DNA of 64,000 nucleotides from DTYU01 sp040756575 (GTDB lineage: Bacteria > Bacillota > Desulfotomaculia > Desulfotomaculales > Ammonificaceae): assembly GCA_040756575.1 (NCBI GenBank), contig JBFLYP010000001.1, forward strand, positions 260,831 through 324,830, in the 5' to 3' direction. A program made the translations under genes and the position numbers. Under the pieces are notes generated by a model. That model searched no databases and was not told where the DNA came from. It saw nothing but the letters and a program-made list of their open reading frames with translations. This document shows positions 8,455 through 17,509 of this stretch, in pieces (the stretch's first letter is position 1; each line of letters begins with the position of its first letter).

Positions 8455-10963
8455 TCACTCCCCGGAAATAGTGGCCCCGGGTGAACTCCATTCCCTCTGT
8501 CAGACGCCTCTCCAACCCTTCGAGATCCACCCGCATCCCTGCCAGCACCGCATCCAAGGCCTGGCGGTAGACCTGCGTTACCCTTGAAACGTATGCCGCA
8601 TCCCGGGTGCGCGCTTCGATCCGGAGGCCGGACACCCCGGCTCGGAGCAGCGCCGGAAGGTGCTCTAACATTACCAACTCGCGGCTGTTGAAAACGTGCA
8701 TCCGGCAGGCGGTGTCCATAAATACAGGGAAGAGCACGCCCAGGCGATCCCGCAGATAGAACGTCTTTCCGCCGCAGGGCGCGTTACAGCGACGCCCTAA
8801 CGCCATATTACCCAAAACGCTCCCCACCGCGCAATACTCAGACACCATCAGCGGAAAGAGCCCGTGCACGAGAACTTCAACTGGAACAGGGCTTCTCACA
8901 GCGATATCTTCCACCTGCGTCAGGGTGAGTTCCGGCGAAAGCGTGACCCCCGATGCTCCGTGTTCCTGAAGAAAGGCAATCGCCTGTACGTTAAAAACGT
9001 TTAAATAGTAATCAGCCCAGACCGGCAGCGCCGTTTCCCGCTTCAATTCCCGCAGCAAACCGAGGTTCCCGGCTGCTACCCCAGCGATTTGGAGAGCCGT
9101 TTCTTTTATGGATGAGACGACTGCCTTCAGCTCCTTATCCTTGGTTATCCGGGGCGTGAGCAGGAAAATCTCCCTGCCCCGCCGCGAAACAAGCCTAAGG
9201 ACTTCTGCTACCGCCTCGGGCCCCGCACCCTCACGTGGTCGGTTCCGGAAGCTTTCCCCTCCGAAGTAAACCCGGTCGGCCCCGGCTTCAAGCGCCGCTT
9301 CCACTCCGTTTATGCCGCCGCAACTCACGGCCAGGTATGGCTCTTTTGCTGCCGCCTGCGGCTTAATCCGGAACGCAGCCGTGTAACGCAGAGCGAACTC
9401 CTCGTTCCCTAACGGCGGCGGGATACGCTTCCGAGCGTCCTGGATCTTGCCGACCGCCGTGCGACGCGCCTCGTTGATCTCACTTAACGGAACAAAAAGC
9501 GCTTCGCTAATCTTTCCTGTAAGTTCCGCCATTTCAAAGGGGGTGTTACCCAAACGCCCCAACTGATCCCGGAGCACTTCCCAAGTCAACGGCCGTTTCG
9601 CCGCGGGTACCGCAGGCGAATGAGTAAAGCCCTCGCCAAGATTTCCTTCTCCGTCGCGAACCTGTACCACGACCGGCTTGCCCGCCTGCACCCGCACTTC
9701 AAAGATAAGCGGGATTTTTTTATTCTCCCTACAGGCTGCGAAACTTTCCTGCGCCTCACGCAGGAGTGCCGCATCCGCCGTTTTAAACACCCGATCACCC
9801 GGTTTGACCCGGCCGGCCACAGCAATTTCAACAGCCTCGCCGGCCTCCGCTACGGACCTTTCCCGCCCGTCGACTACAAGACGCCTCGCCTCGGTTCCCA
9901 CCCGTCCTCCTTCGGAAACCCAGAACTCTACCCCGTCCCCGGCCCGTAAGGGCAGGCGGAGCTTCACCAGCGCCACCTGGCGGTCGCGGTCATACGAAAG
10001 CACTCTCCCCAGAAAAACTCCCCTGTTGTTCGGCCTGCGATAGCTCATCAGCTCCCTGCCAGGCCGGCCTAAAATGTACCCCGGCGAAAACCCGCGGTTA
10101 AAGGCCTGGGCGAGCGCCAGCGTCTCTTCCGGCGTTACATAATAACGCCCCCGGCCTAACCTCTCGAGCAGGCTCCGGTATATGCGCACTACCGTCGCCA
10201 CATATTCCGGTCGCTTGAGCCGCCCTTCGATCTTCAGCGCGTCCACCCCCGCTGCTGCCAGCGCCGGAAGATGACGGCTCACATTGAGATCTTTGGTGGA
10301 AAGGAGAAACTCGCCCGCTTCCGCAGGTGCAGCGAGCGGGATCCCGGTAGCACCGGCCAGTGCGTAAGGAAGACGGCAGGGCTGCGCGCACAGCCCGCGG
10401 TTACCGCTTCGCCCCCCAATAACACTCGACATCAGGCACTGCCCGGAGTAGCAAACGCACAGAGCGCCGTGAACAAAGACCTCCACTTCCATACCGGTTT
10501 CCTTTTTTATGGATTCTATCTCTTCGAGAGAGAGTTCTCGGGCGAGGATCACCCGGGCGACACCGGCATCCCGAACCAATGCCGCTCCGGGAGCGCTGTG
10601 AATCGTCATCTGAGTGCTGGCATGCAGGCAGAGTTCAGGAATCACCTTGCGTGCGAGGCGCAAGAGGCCGGTATCCTGAATAATGGCGGCATCGGCTCCC
10701 GACTCATAGATGAAACGGAGGAAGCGTACCGCCTCCTCCATCTCCTCGTCCGACAGGATTGTGTTAACGGTTACGTAAACCTTCACACCCCGGATGTGCG
10801 CGTATTCGATGGCCTGTTTAAGTTCCCCGGCGGTAAAATTCGGCGCGTGCCGGCGGGCGTTGAAGTCTTTTCCTCCTAAATAGACTGCATCAGCACCGTT
10901 TTGGACCGCCGCCACCAGCCCCTCCCAACTGCCGGCGGGAGCCAAAAGTTCGGGAACGCGCAT
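8420..10963 (-). CDS. duplicated peptidase U32 family protein (RlhA-like)
   Basis: 847 residues with two U32 modules. The first (about 1-400) starts VPELLAPAGSWEGLVAAVQ and has EVFVHGALCVCYSGQCLM and NRGLCAQPCRLPY. The second (about 550-840) starts with the paralogous GGINGVEAALEAGADRVYFG and has EVLVHGLFPLMVSEYCAVG and CNAPCGGKTFYLRD. The conserved cysteines fit the cluster-binding U32 proteins that hydroxylate RNA (RlhA on 23S rRNA, TrhP on tRNA); a peptidase role is doubtful. The start overlaps the NIF3 stop by one base (TAATG). The last residues (H-A-A-I-K-R-H-H-E-G) come from the end of repeat R1. Confidence 0.87.
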   Translation of the reverse strand: MRVPELLAPAGSWEGLVAAVQNGADAVYLGGKDFNARRHAPNFTAGELKQAIEYAHIRGVKVYVTVNTILSDEEMEEAVRFLRFIYESGADAAIIQDTGLLRLARKVIPELCLHASTQMTIHSAPGAALVRDAGVARVILARELSLEEIESIKKETGMEVEVFVHGALCVCYSGQCLMSSVIGGRSGNRGLCAQPCRLPYALAGATGIPLAAPAEAGEFLLSTKDLNVSRHLPALAAAGVDALKIEGRLKRPEYVATVVRIYRSLLERLGRGRYYVTPEETLALAQAFNRGFSPGYILGRPGRELMSYRRPNNRGVFLGRVLSYDRDRQVALVKLRLPLRAGDGVEFWVSEGGRVGTEARRLVVDGRERSVAEAGEAVEIAVAGRVKPGDRVFKTADAALLREAQESFAACRENKKIPLIFEVRVQAGKPVVVQVRDGEGNLGEGFTHSPAVPAAKRPLTWEVLRDQLGRLGNTPFEMAELTGKISEALFVPLSEINEARRTAVGKIQDARKRIPPPLGNEEFALRYTAAFRIKPQAAAKEPYLAVSCGGINGVEAALEAGADRVYFGGESFRNRPREGAGPEAVAEVLRLVSRRGREIFLLTPRITKDKELKAVVSSIKETALQIAGVAAGNLGLLRELKRETALPVWADYYLNVFNVQAIAFLQEHGASGVTLSPELTLTQVEDIAVRSPVPVEVLVHGLFPLMVSEYCAVGSVLGNMALGRRCNAPCGGKTFYLRDRLGVLFPVFMDTACRMHVFNSRELVMLEHLPALLRAGVSGLRIEARTRDAAYVSRVTQVYRQALDAVLAGMRVDLEGLERRLTEGMEFTRGHYFRGVTHAAIKRHHEG

Positions 10964-11919
10964 TATGCCCTTGCCACCCTGATTAACCCTGAACCTGCTA
11001 CGATCTCAATTCCCTCACGTGCAAGCTCATCCAAAAAGAGATTCATTCCGAGAGAGTCGCTTGCCATGTGGCCGGCAATGACCACGTTAATATTGTTCTT
11101 TTCCGCCTCTTTGCGGTGTTCCTCCTTAATGTGCATCCCGACCACTGTGCCGACCCCGGCCACCACGAGTTTGGCGTAAGCATCCTGAGATCCGCTCGTG
11201 CCGCCGGTCATATCCACGAAGACCTTCCCGGCACGGCGTTCCTTCTCACCCACCACGACCGCCGGTCCGGCGCCCTGGCGGGCCGCCGTCTTATATTCTG
11301 GTATTTCCTTCAGAATCTTAATCAAGTCCGACAGTCGTTCCGGTTTCCGCTCGTCGAAGAGCCGCTGCAGGTAATCGGTTACCAGGTTGTCCGCCGCGGT
11401 GTGCACGCACATCAGCGGAATGTCAAGCAGCCGCGCGGCATCCACGGCTCGGAAGTGGTTGAGCGGCATCAGCCCCCGTTTAACCTCGCTGATCCGCGAG
11501 GCCATGATTCCCTCCGCCACGTTTATCGGTACCCCGAACCGGGCCAGGACGTCTTCCTGCAGGTGCATCACTTCAAAAAGCTCCGCCATTGCCCGCCCCT
11601 CGGGATGGTGGGCAATGATGAGATCCACCGGCCGGCCCTTTTCTCCAAGCCGGTCCGCTAAAAGAACCTCCGCTGCCTCCATATCAATCCCGACAAATAC
11701 TCGCCTTACCTCGCGCTCGGGGTCGCCGAAAAGGATCCGCGTATCTGCATAAGGGTTGTTCAGTCTCTCGGTATCATATTCCTCTTTATCGTCTTCCTTC
11801 AGTTCCTCGTAACGCTCGCGCTCTTTCGCCAAAAGCGCCCTCACTGCCTCCTCGCCCCGGGGATCCTTACTTACCCCCAGTGTAACGGCCAGATTGTAAA
11901 TATCCTTAATTCTCAACAC
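10963..11919 (-). CDS. NIF3-like (NGG1p-interacting factor 3 family) protein
   Basis: 318 residues. LIIAHHPEG, VGIDMEAAEVLLADRLGEKG, the late GTVVGMHIKEEHRKEAEKN and NVVIAGHMASDSLGMN are the metal-binding histidine segments of the NIF3/DUF34 family. These are broadly conserved cytoplasmic proteins of uncertain role, sometimes assigned as GTP cyclohydrolase-like metal proteins. A charged 45-residue insert (K-E-R-E-R-Y-E-E-L-K-E-D-D-K) near the start separates it from short NIF3 proteins. It is translationally coupled to the U32 gene downstream and follows zapA by 20 bases. Confidence 0.8.
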   Translation of the reverse strand: MLRIKDIYNLAVTLGVSKDPRGEEAVRALLAKERERYEELKEDDKEEYDTERLNNPYADTRILFGDPEREVRRVFVGIDMEAAEVLLADRLGEKGRPVDLIIAHHPEGRAMAELFEVMHLQEDVLARFGVPINVAEGIMASRISEVKRGLMPLNHFRAVDAARLLDIPLMCVHTAADNLVTDYLQRLFDERKPERLSDLIKILKEIPEYKTAARQGAGPAVVVGEKERRAGKVFVDMTGGTSGSQDAYAKLVVAGVGTVVGMHIKEEHRKEAEKNNINVVIAGHMASDSLGMNLFLDELAREGIEIVAGSGLIRVARA

Positions 11920-11939
11920 CCAAACCCCCCTTGTTACCT

Positions 11940-12200
11940 TTATTTTACCCGCTCGGCCTCAATAAGCTTCACCAGGTCTTCATGGTCGTCCCTTAGCCGG
12001 AGGTAATCATCGGCGATGTTGAGCGCAGCCACAACAGTCGCTTTCAAAAGCGACAGGCGCGAATTGCGCGCTCGAACCTCCTTTATCCGATTATTCACGA
12101 GGCGCGCTACCCTTTCAATATATTCGGAAGGGGCATCGCTCTTTAAAATGTAAGGCTCACCACCGATTTCGACCTCGACCCGGTTCTCCTTTGGCGGCAT
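11940..12200 (-). CDS. zapA: cell division protein ZapA
   Basis: 86 residues. N-terminal N-R-V-E-V-E-I-G-G-E-P-Y-I-L-K, then the ZapA core P-S-E-Y-I-E-R-V-A-R-L-V-N-N-R-I, then a helical coiled-coil tail ending D-D-H-E-D-L-V-K-L-I. ZapA binds FtsZ and bundles its filaments at the division ring. pheT-zapA adjacency is common in Firmicutes. The start is ATG with a moderate GGGG site 7 bases before it. Confidence 0.92.
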   Translation of the reverse strand: MPPKENRVEVEIGGEPYILKSDAPSEYIERVARLVNNRIKEVRARNSRLSLLKATVVAALNIADDYLRLRDDHEDLVKLIEAERVK

Positions 12201-12261
12201 AATTTTCCCCCCAATGTGGCATTACGCAGGTTTTCGCCACATCCAGCCAGATTCCTGCAGG

Positions 12262-14658
12262 TCAGGACCGAAGAACAGCGCCGAATTCTTTCTCGAGCTT
12301 CCCTATAACCGCATCGACCCGGGAAGTTACCTCTTCATCGGTCAGGGTGCGGTCTTCTGCCTGAAAAAGCATTGAAAAAGCAAGACTCCTCGTCCCTTCG
12401 GGCAGCTTCGGTCCCTGGTATACATCAAAAAGCTCGAGGGTCCGGAGCAAGTCTCCCGCCGCGGTTTTTATTGCCTCCGCAACCGCCGCCGCCGAAACCT
12501 CTTCTGGAAGGAGGAATGAAACATCACGGGTTACTCCCGGAAACCGCGGTAATTCTACAAAAGTCGCAGCCTTCCGCGCCGCGAAAAGCGCCGTCAGATC
12601 GAACTCCGCTACCACCGCGCGGTTAGTGATATCAAAGGCATCAAGGACATCGGGGTGAAGCTCGCCAATGAAGCCAACCTCTCCGGGGCCGGCCAGGATG
12701 CGGGCTGCACGGCCGGGGTGAAGGGAGGGGTAGTCGGTAAGCGGCGTAAATACCGCTTCTTTTACCCCCGTTCCCCTGAAAAGAGCCTCGACAATACCCT
12801 TCAGGTAAAAGAAATCCATCTCCCGTGCCGGGTGCTCCCAGCCACGCGGTCCCTTCCCCATAACCGCCAGACCGAGCTTCAAGCGCTCTTCCGGCAACTC
12901 TTCTACGCCCCGCGGATAAAATACCCTTCCCAACTCGTAGACCGCCGCGTTTTCCACCCGCCGGGAGGCATTTCTTGCAAGAACCTCCAACAGCCCGGGC
13001 AGAAGCATGGTCCGCAGCACTGACTGCTCCTCACTGATAGGGTTCTTAAGCCGGATTGCATTGCGAAGAGGGTCGTTCACCGGCAAACGCATGCGGTCAA
13101 AAAAGACCGGGTTGATGAAACTATACGTAACAACCTCGTTAAAGCCGAATCCAGCCAGAAAATCCGAAACTCGGCGCAGAAAGGTATCAAGCGGCGAACG
13201 CCGCCCGGGCGTGGTCTCACCAAACGGCAATGTTGACGGAACCTGGTCATACCCGTATATCCGGGCTACTTCCTCCACTATGTCTTCTTCAATACCCACA
13301 TCCGGGCGAAAGGCCGGGACAGAAATAACCCATTCTTCTCCGTGCTCCCGAACCGCAAAGCCGAGGCGTTCAAGCCAGTTTAAGGCCTTTTCCCGCGGCA
13401 GCGGTACACCAAGGATCTCCTCCAGCTTGCCGGGCCGGACAACCACCGTTCTCGGCTGCGGCGGCACCGGGTAGCAGTCCACTACCCCTGGTACCGCCCG
13501 GCCCGCCCCGGTCCCTTCAACCAGCCAGGCAGCCCGGTCTGCCGCCAGCACGGTCCCCTCGATATTAACACCCTTTTCAAAGCGGAGAGATGCTTCTGAA
13601 CGAAGACCCAGCGCACGCGCAGTGCGCCGGATACTCCTCGGGCTGAAGTTTGCCGATTCTAAAAGTACCATTTCCGTGGCGGAGGTTACTTCGGTGTCGA
13701 GCCCTCCCATTACTCCGGCTACCGCCACTGCCCGTTCGGTATCCGCTATGACCAGATCCTCCGGAGAAAGTTCCCGTCTTACCCCGTCGAGGGAGACCAG
13801 CACCTCGCCGGGTTTTGCCCGGCGTACAATTATTTTCCCGCCTCTTAAGGTTTCATAGTCGAAGGCATGCAGCGGCTGTCCCAGTTCAAGCATAACGTAG
13901 TTCGTGATGTCAACGATGTTGTTAACGGGTCTCATCCCGGCCAGTCGTAACCTGGTCTGTATCCACAGCGGCGCCGGGCCTGTTTGTACGCTCCGGAAAA
14001 TCCGGCAGGCGTACCGCCCGCAGAGTTCAGGAGCCGCAATCTCTATCTCTATGTGGCTATCCGGATTCCCTTTTACTGACGGAAGGACAGGAGGCATCTT
14101 CAGCTCCAGGTCGTACAGGGTAGCTGCTTCCCTTGCAATGCCCAGTATGGAAAGGCAGTCACCGCGGTTTGGAGTGAGGTCGAGTTCCAGGACCACGTCG
14201 GGAAGCCCCAGGAGCGTGCGGATGTCCACGCCCAGCGGCGTTCCGGGGGGTAGGATCATTATCCCTGCAGAGCGCTCCTCAAGCCCGAGTTCGGCCTCAG
14301 AGCACACCATGCCGTTGGAGGTAACACCCCGGAAACGCGCCTTTTTCAGGACCATCCCGCCGGCAAGCCGGGCACCTTCCAGTGCCAGTGGGACAACCGC
14401 CCCTTGAAAAACGTTCGGTGCCCCTGTTACTACCTCATATACCGCATTACCCGTATCGGCCGCGCAGATGCTGAGCCTGTCCGCGTTCGGATGGGGCCTG
14501 ACCTCGCGAAGTACTGCCGTGATCACGCCCTCTATTTCTCCACCCACCGGAATTACTGCATCCACAGCGATCCCGGCGGCTGTCAACCTGTCCGCCAGCT
14601 CATTAGGCCGCACCGGGACCTCTACGAATTCGTTGAGCCATTTTAAAGGGACCCGCAT
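12262..14658 (-). CDS. pheT: phenylalanyl-tRNA synthetase beta subunit
   Basis: 798 residues, normal length. Domains in order: N-terminal M-R-V-P-L-K-W-L-N-E-F-V, tRNA-binding OB fold (about 40-150), B3/B4 editing domain (about 210-400, with F-D-Y-E-T-L-R-G-G), B5 helix-turn-helix (about 405-475), the catalytic-like core (about 490-690) and the C-terminal ferredoxin-like anticodon-binding fold (F-P-G-V-T-R-D-V-S-F). It pairs with PheS to form the alpha2-beta2 enzyme that charges tRNA-Phe. It is separated from pheS by a 340-base gap containing a heptad hairpin, unlike the tight pheS-pheT spacing usual in Firmicutes. Confidence 0.97.
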   Translation of the reverse strand: MRVPLKWLNEFVEVPVRPNELADRLTAAGIAVDAVIPVGGEIEGVITAVLREVRPHPNADRLSICAADTGNAVYEVVTGAPNVFQGAVVPLALEGARLAGGMVLKKARFRGVTSNGMVCSEAELGLEERSAGIMILPPGTPLGVDIRTLLGLPDVVLELDLTPNRGDCLSILGIAREAATLYDLELKMPPVLPSVKGNPDSHIEIEIAAPELCGRYACRIFRSVQTGPAPLWIQTRLRLAGMRPVNNIVDITNYVMLELGQPLHAFDYETLRGGKIIVRRAKPGEVLVSLDGVRRELSPEDLVIADTERAVAVAGVMGGLDTEVTSATEMVLLESANFSPRSIRRTARALGLRSEASLRFEKGVNIEGTVLAADRAAWLVEGTGAGRAVPGVVDCYPVPPQPRTVVVRPGKLEEILGVPLPREKALNWLERLGFAVREHGEEWVISVPAFRPDVGIEEDIVEEVARIYGYDQVPSTLPFGETTPGRRSPLDTFLRRVSDFLAGFGFNEVVTYSFINPVFFDRMRLPVNDPLRNAIRLKNPISEEQSVLRTMLLPGLLEVLARNASRRVENAAVYELGRVFYPRGVEELPEERLKLGLAVMGKGPRGWEHPAREMDFFYLKGIVEALFRGTGVKEAVFTPLTDYPSLHPGRAARILAGPGEVGFIGELHPDVLDAFDITNRAVVAEFDLTALFAARKAATFVELPRFPGVTRDVSFLLPEEVSAAAVAEAIKTAAGDLLRTLELFDVYQGPKLPEGTRSLAFSMLFQAEDRTLTDEEVTSRVDAVIGKLEKEFGAVLRS

Positions 14659-14810
14659 TTATTTGCCTCCTTCATCAGTCGCTGGTCTTCAAACGCAACT
14701 AAAACTTAGAGGATTTGAAATGATTTAAGCCTTTAGTTGAAATCTTGAACGCCGCACGTAAAAACAGTCCGAGGTTAATCATATTGAAGTTAAAAAGTCC
14801 AAAGCAAAAC

Positions 14811-14999
14811 GGTTCGAGGTTCAAGGTGAACGTTCAACGTTTAAAGTTGGCTGGGCCCTAAATTACTGCCGTCAAAGCTAACATGTTGAACGGACCTAAA
14901 GGTCCGTCAATTTGAGGTTGAATACGAACTTCGAAGTCGAACGGATCTTAAGTAAGTCTGTCTGAGCCCAACTTCGAACGCCGAACATTGAACCTAACT
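14811..14999. repeat. heptad-repeat hairpin H2 (word GTTCAAN) in the pheS-pheT gap
   Basis: Left arm 14811-14856 shows about six 7-bp units of the GTTCAAN type. Right arm 14964-14999 carries the inverted units (reading GTTCAAT, GTTCGGC, GTTCGAA on the minus strand). The centre holds a perfect hairpin ACGGACC (14890-14896) / GGTCCGT (14901-14907) with loop TAAA. Further GTTGAA/GTCGAA-type words lie between arms and centre. The rest of 14659-14810 shows no gene. Confidence 0.82.
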
Positions 15000-16048
15000 C
15001 AAAACTGACTCAAGAAACGAAGATCGTTATCAAAAAAGAGCCGCAAATCGCCGACGCCATATTTGAGCATAGCGATTCGCTCGATTCCCATCCCGAAGGC
15101 GAATCCGCGGCAATTCTCCGGATTATAGCCTGAGACCGCAAGCACCCGGGGGTGGACCATTCCGGCTCCCAGTATCTCTAACCAACCGGTATCTTTGCAG
15201 ATCCGGCACCCCTTACCGCCGCAGTTAAAGCAGGATATATCGACCTCCGCGCTTGGTTCGGTAAACGGGAAGTAACTCGGACGGAACCGCATCTTTGTTT
15301 CTGCCCCGAACATCTCGCGGGCAAAAGCCAAAAGAATCCCTTTCAGGTCGCTGAAGCGGATACCCGTATCGACCGCCAGCCCCTCAACCTGATGAAACAT
15401 AGGGGAATGCGTGGCATCGTCGTCCCGCCGGTAAACCTTCCCGGGCGCGATGACTTTAACCGGCAAACTCGGCGCAAGCCGTTCGAGCGTTCGCACCTGC
15501 ACCGGCGAGGTATGGGTGCGGAGCACGATCTCGTCGGAAATAAAGAAGGTATCCTGCATGTCCCGCGCCGGATGGTCCTTTGGCAGGTTCAAAGCCTCAA
15601 AGTTATAATAGTCTAACTCCACCTCGGGTCCTTCGGCGATACTGAAACCGAGGCCGAGAAAGATCTCCTCGATCTCCGCCCTTATCAGGTTTAAAGGATG
15701 CCTGTGTCCAACCATAACCGGATACCCGGGCAGAGTTACATCAATCGCCTCCGCCTGCAGCCTGCTACTCATGGCGTATTCCCGCAGCATTGCACTTCTC
15801 TCGGAGAGGGCTCGCTCAACCCTCTCCTTCAGTTCGTTGGCCCGCTGCCCGATAATCGGTCGCTCTTCCTCCGGCAGCGACCCCATTTTCCGCAGTATCT
15901 TTGTTAGCTCGCCTTTTCTGCCGAGAAAGCGGATCCGCGCGGCCTCGATTTCCTCAATGTTTTTTGCGGCTGTGATCGCAAGCTGCGCCTGTTCCCAGAT
16001 GTTATCGAGTTGTTTGAGCACTTCTAACCCTCCGTGATAACCTTTCAT
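14999..16048 (-). CDS. pheS: phenylalanyl-tRNA synthetase alpha subunit
   Basis: 349 residues. N-terminal coiled coil, then the class II core: motif 2 in KVYRRDDDATHSPMFHQVEG and motif 3 in GFAFGMGIERIAMLKYG. A four-cysteine insert C-F-N-C-G-G-K-G-C-R-I-C precedes the GTGWLE-like segment and is typical of many PheS proteins. It activates Phe and transfers it to tRNA. No T-box with the UGGNACCGCG motif is visible upstream, although an independent-looking RNA unit lies at 16273-16517. ATG at 16048 may be preceded by shorter alternatives, since 'M-K-G-Y-H-G-G' comes before the conserved helix. Confidence 0.97.
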   Translation of the reverse strand: MKGYHGGLEVLKQLDNIWEQAQLAITAAKNIEEIEAARIRFLGRKGELTKILRKMGSLPEEERPIIGQRANELKERVERALSERSAMLREYAMSSRLQAEAIDVTLPGYPVMVGHRHPLNLIRAEIEEIFLGLGFSIAEGPEVELDYYNFEALNLPKDHPARDMQDTFFISDEIVLRTHTSPVQVRTLERLAPSLPVKVIAPGKVYRRDDDATHSPMFHQVEGLAVDTGIRFSDLKGILLAFAREMFGAETKMRFRPSYFPFTEPSAEVDISCFNCGGKGCRICKDTGWLEILGAGMVHPRVLAVSGYNPENCRGFAFGMGIERIAMLKYGVGDLRLFFDNDLRFLSQF

Positions 16049-16069
16049 CCTTCTTTAAGCAAGGCAGGA

Positions 16070-16135
16070 GACCGTTGCAAAACTTCGCCGACCTCTGGCA
16101 CTTCTCAAATCTCCGGGCTGACTGTCAACACTCTC
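16070..16135. mobile_element. 66-bp internally deleted copy of MITE-like element M
   Basis: Left end GAGACCGTTGCAAAACTTCG matches the left ends of the larger copies at 34507 and 60060. The right end CAACACTCTC (16126-16135) matches the right end of the 60060 copy. Almost all internal sequence is missing, as expected for a deletion derivative. Confidence 0.68.
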
Positions 16136-16272
16136 GTGCCGTAAACAGATGACCCTTGCTCTTTCGATAAGCCAGCGTTTTCGGCACCTTCACAGAAACC
16201 TCGCTTCAACCGGACAGCTATTACGAATTCAAGGCATCTTAAATAATTTTAGCCTTTACAGGTAAATTTGTA

Positions 16273-16312
16273 AAACAAAAAGCTCTTGCCTGTCAAAAGA
16301 ATAAGCAAGAGC
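16273..16312 (-). terminator. Rho-independent terminator of the RNA unit upstream of pheS
   Basis: GCTCTTGC / GCAAGAGC stem (16305-16312 with 16282-16289) followed on the minus strand by TTTTTGTTTT. It ends the transcript that starts near 16517 or acts as an attenuator for pheS. Confidence 0.85.
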
Positions 16313-16517
16313 ATTAAGGAGACGTCTCCAGTCAAATGATATGTCGTTTATACGTCGGGTGCTGCTTCGCGGCTATTTTGAAGCTGGGTTAGTGTACCGC
16401 CAACCTGCGGTAAAGAACGTAAGCCCTGATCGATCCAGTCCTTTCAAAGAGTCTCCAAAAAAACTCGGCGGTCCAGAACATAAGCTCACAACCTTTCGCA
16501 GATTTTTTGGAGCCCTC
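16273..16517 (-). ncRNA. unidentified structured RNA or leader, about 245 nt
   Basis: Bounded by a good promoter (16524-16552) and a strong terminator, with no plausible ORF. Read on the minus strand it begins with a long hairpin closed by CTCCAAAAAA / TTTTTTTGGAG. It then has a hairpin TACCGC-AGGTTG-GCGGTA and the palindrome GGAGACGTCTCC. A 20-base segment occurs twice (16468-16487 and 16407-16426, 16 of 20 identical, containing GCTTAYGTTCT and ACCGC). It lacks T-box, SRP, RNase P and tmRNA signatures. 6S RNA is possible on size and isolation, but I cannot confirm it. Confidence 0.55.
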
Positions 16518-16523
16518 GTTCAA

Positions 16524-16552
16524 ATTATAACATACCGGCAACCCGAAAACAA
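16524..16552 (-). promoter_or_regulatory. sigma-A type promoter for the 16273-16517 RNA
   Basis: On the minus strand -10 is a perfect TATAAT (16524-16529) and -35 is TTGTTT (16547-16552), with a 17-base spacer. The predicted start is near 16517. Confidence 0.78.
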
Positions 16553-16708
16553 GCAAAGTTCAATTCCATTTATTAATATCTTCAAACCCTGAATACTTGT
16601 ATTCTCCCGTATCCGGGTCTCGAAAACATTCAAGGGTTTTATTCCAAAATATCCCATTAATGAACACGGTGCTGCTGGGGCTTCGTCATCAGGCACCGGC
16701 AAAACCGC

Positions 16709-17509
16709 TTAAAAGGCTTTTCGCTGGCGCACCGCCTCGTATATCAGGAGCGATGCGGCAACCGCCGCATTTAACGACTCGGCCCCACCGGGCATCGGGA
16801 TGAATACGCGCTCTGAAGCCGCTTCCCGCATCTCAGCCCTCGGACCCGCTCCCTCACTGCCTATAACGATCGCCACCGGGCCGGTTAAGTTAGCGGCGTA
16901 AAAAGGAACGTCGCCCCGCGGGTCAGCCACCACTAATTTCAGTCCGGCATTTTCAATAAACGCAAGCGCTTCGCTAAGCGCAATCCCCTCGATGACCGGC
17001 AGGCGAAAAAGCGCACCGGCAGTGGCGCGAACAACTTTCGGGTTATAAAGATCGACAGTCCCGGGCAAAAGCACCGCACCGGAAGCTCCGGCAGCGCCTG
17101 CGGTGCGGATAATAGTGCCGAGGTTACCGGGGTCCTGTAATCCGTCAACTACAATAACTAACGGTGAAGGACCCCGGAGCAGTTCGCTTAGTCCCACCTT
17201 TCGGATCCGGGCAACAGCGAGTACACCCTGCGGCTCTTCGGTGGGTGCTACACGGCCGAAAACCTCAACGGGCAGTTGATAAACAGTAATTCCGCGTTCG
17301 TGTACCAAATCCAGGAGTTTCGCCCGTTTCCCCCTTTCCGCAAACCGCGCGGTGCAGTAAACTGCCTCCAAGGGCAAATCGGCGGACAACGCCTCCAAAA
17401 TCAATTGCGGACCTTCTATGAGGAACTTCTCCTCGCGTTCCCGCCGGCGTCTTCGCGCGAGGCGCAAAAGCCCTTTTACCCGCGGGTTGTGTTTCCCCAA
17501 GAAAATCAT
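16709..17509 (-). CDS. TrmH/SpoU-family RNA 2'-O-methyltransferase
   Basis: 266 residues. The N-terminal substrate-binding part has NPRVKGLLRLARRRRRER and F-L-I-E-G-P-Q-L-I. The C-terminal SPOUT knot has motif 1 VDGLQDPGNLGTIIRTAGA, motif 2 VIVIGSEGAGP and motif 3 FIPMPGGAESLNAAVAASLL. It methylates a ribose in rRNA or tRNA using SAM; the exact nucleotide cannot be read from the sequence. Such a gene commonly precedes pheST in Firmicutes. Its start overlaps the stop of the ktrA-like gene by 4 bases (ATGA), so the two are translationally coupled. Confidence 0.92.
   Translation of the reverse strand: MIFLGKHNPRVKGLLRLARRRRREREEKFLIEGPQLILEALSADLPLEAVYCTARFAERGKRAKLLDLVHERGITVYQLPVEVFGRVAPTEEPQGVLAVARIRKVGLSELLRGPSPLVIVVDGLQDPGNLGTIIRTAGAAGASGAVLLPGTVDLYNPKVVRATAGALFRLPVIEGIALSEALAFIENAGLKLVVADPRGDVPFYAANLTGPVAIVIGSEGAGPRAEMREAASERVFIPMPGGAESLNAAVAASLLIYEAVRQRKAF

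Noticed and set aside
16520..16702. 60-codon minus-strand ORF before the pheS-upstream RNA
   Set aside because: No ribosome site or family resemblance; it overlaps the RNA promoter.
16049..16708. T-box leader for pheS
   Set aside because: No UGGNACCGCG core was found on the minus strand, although the terminator and size would fit.
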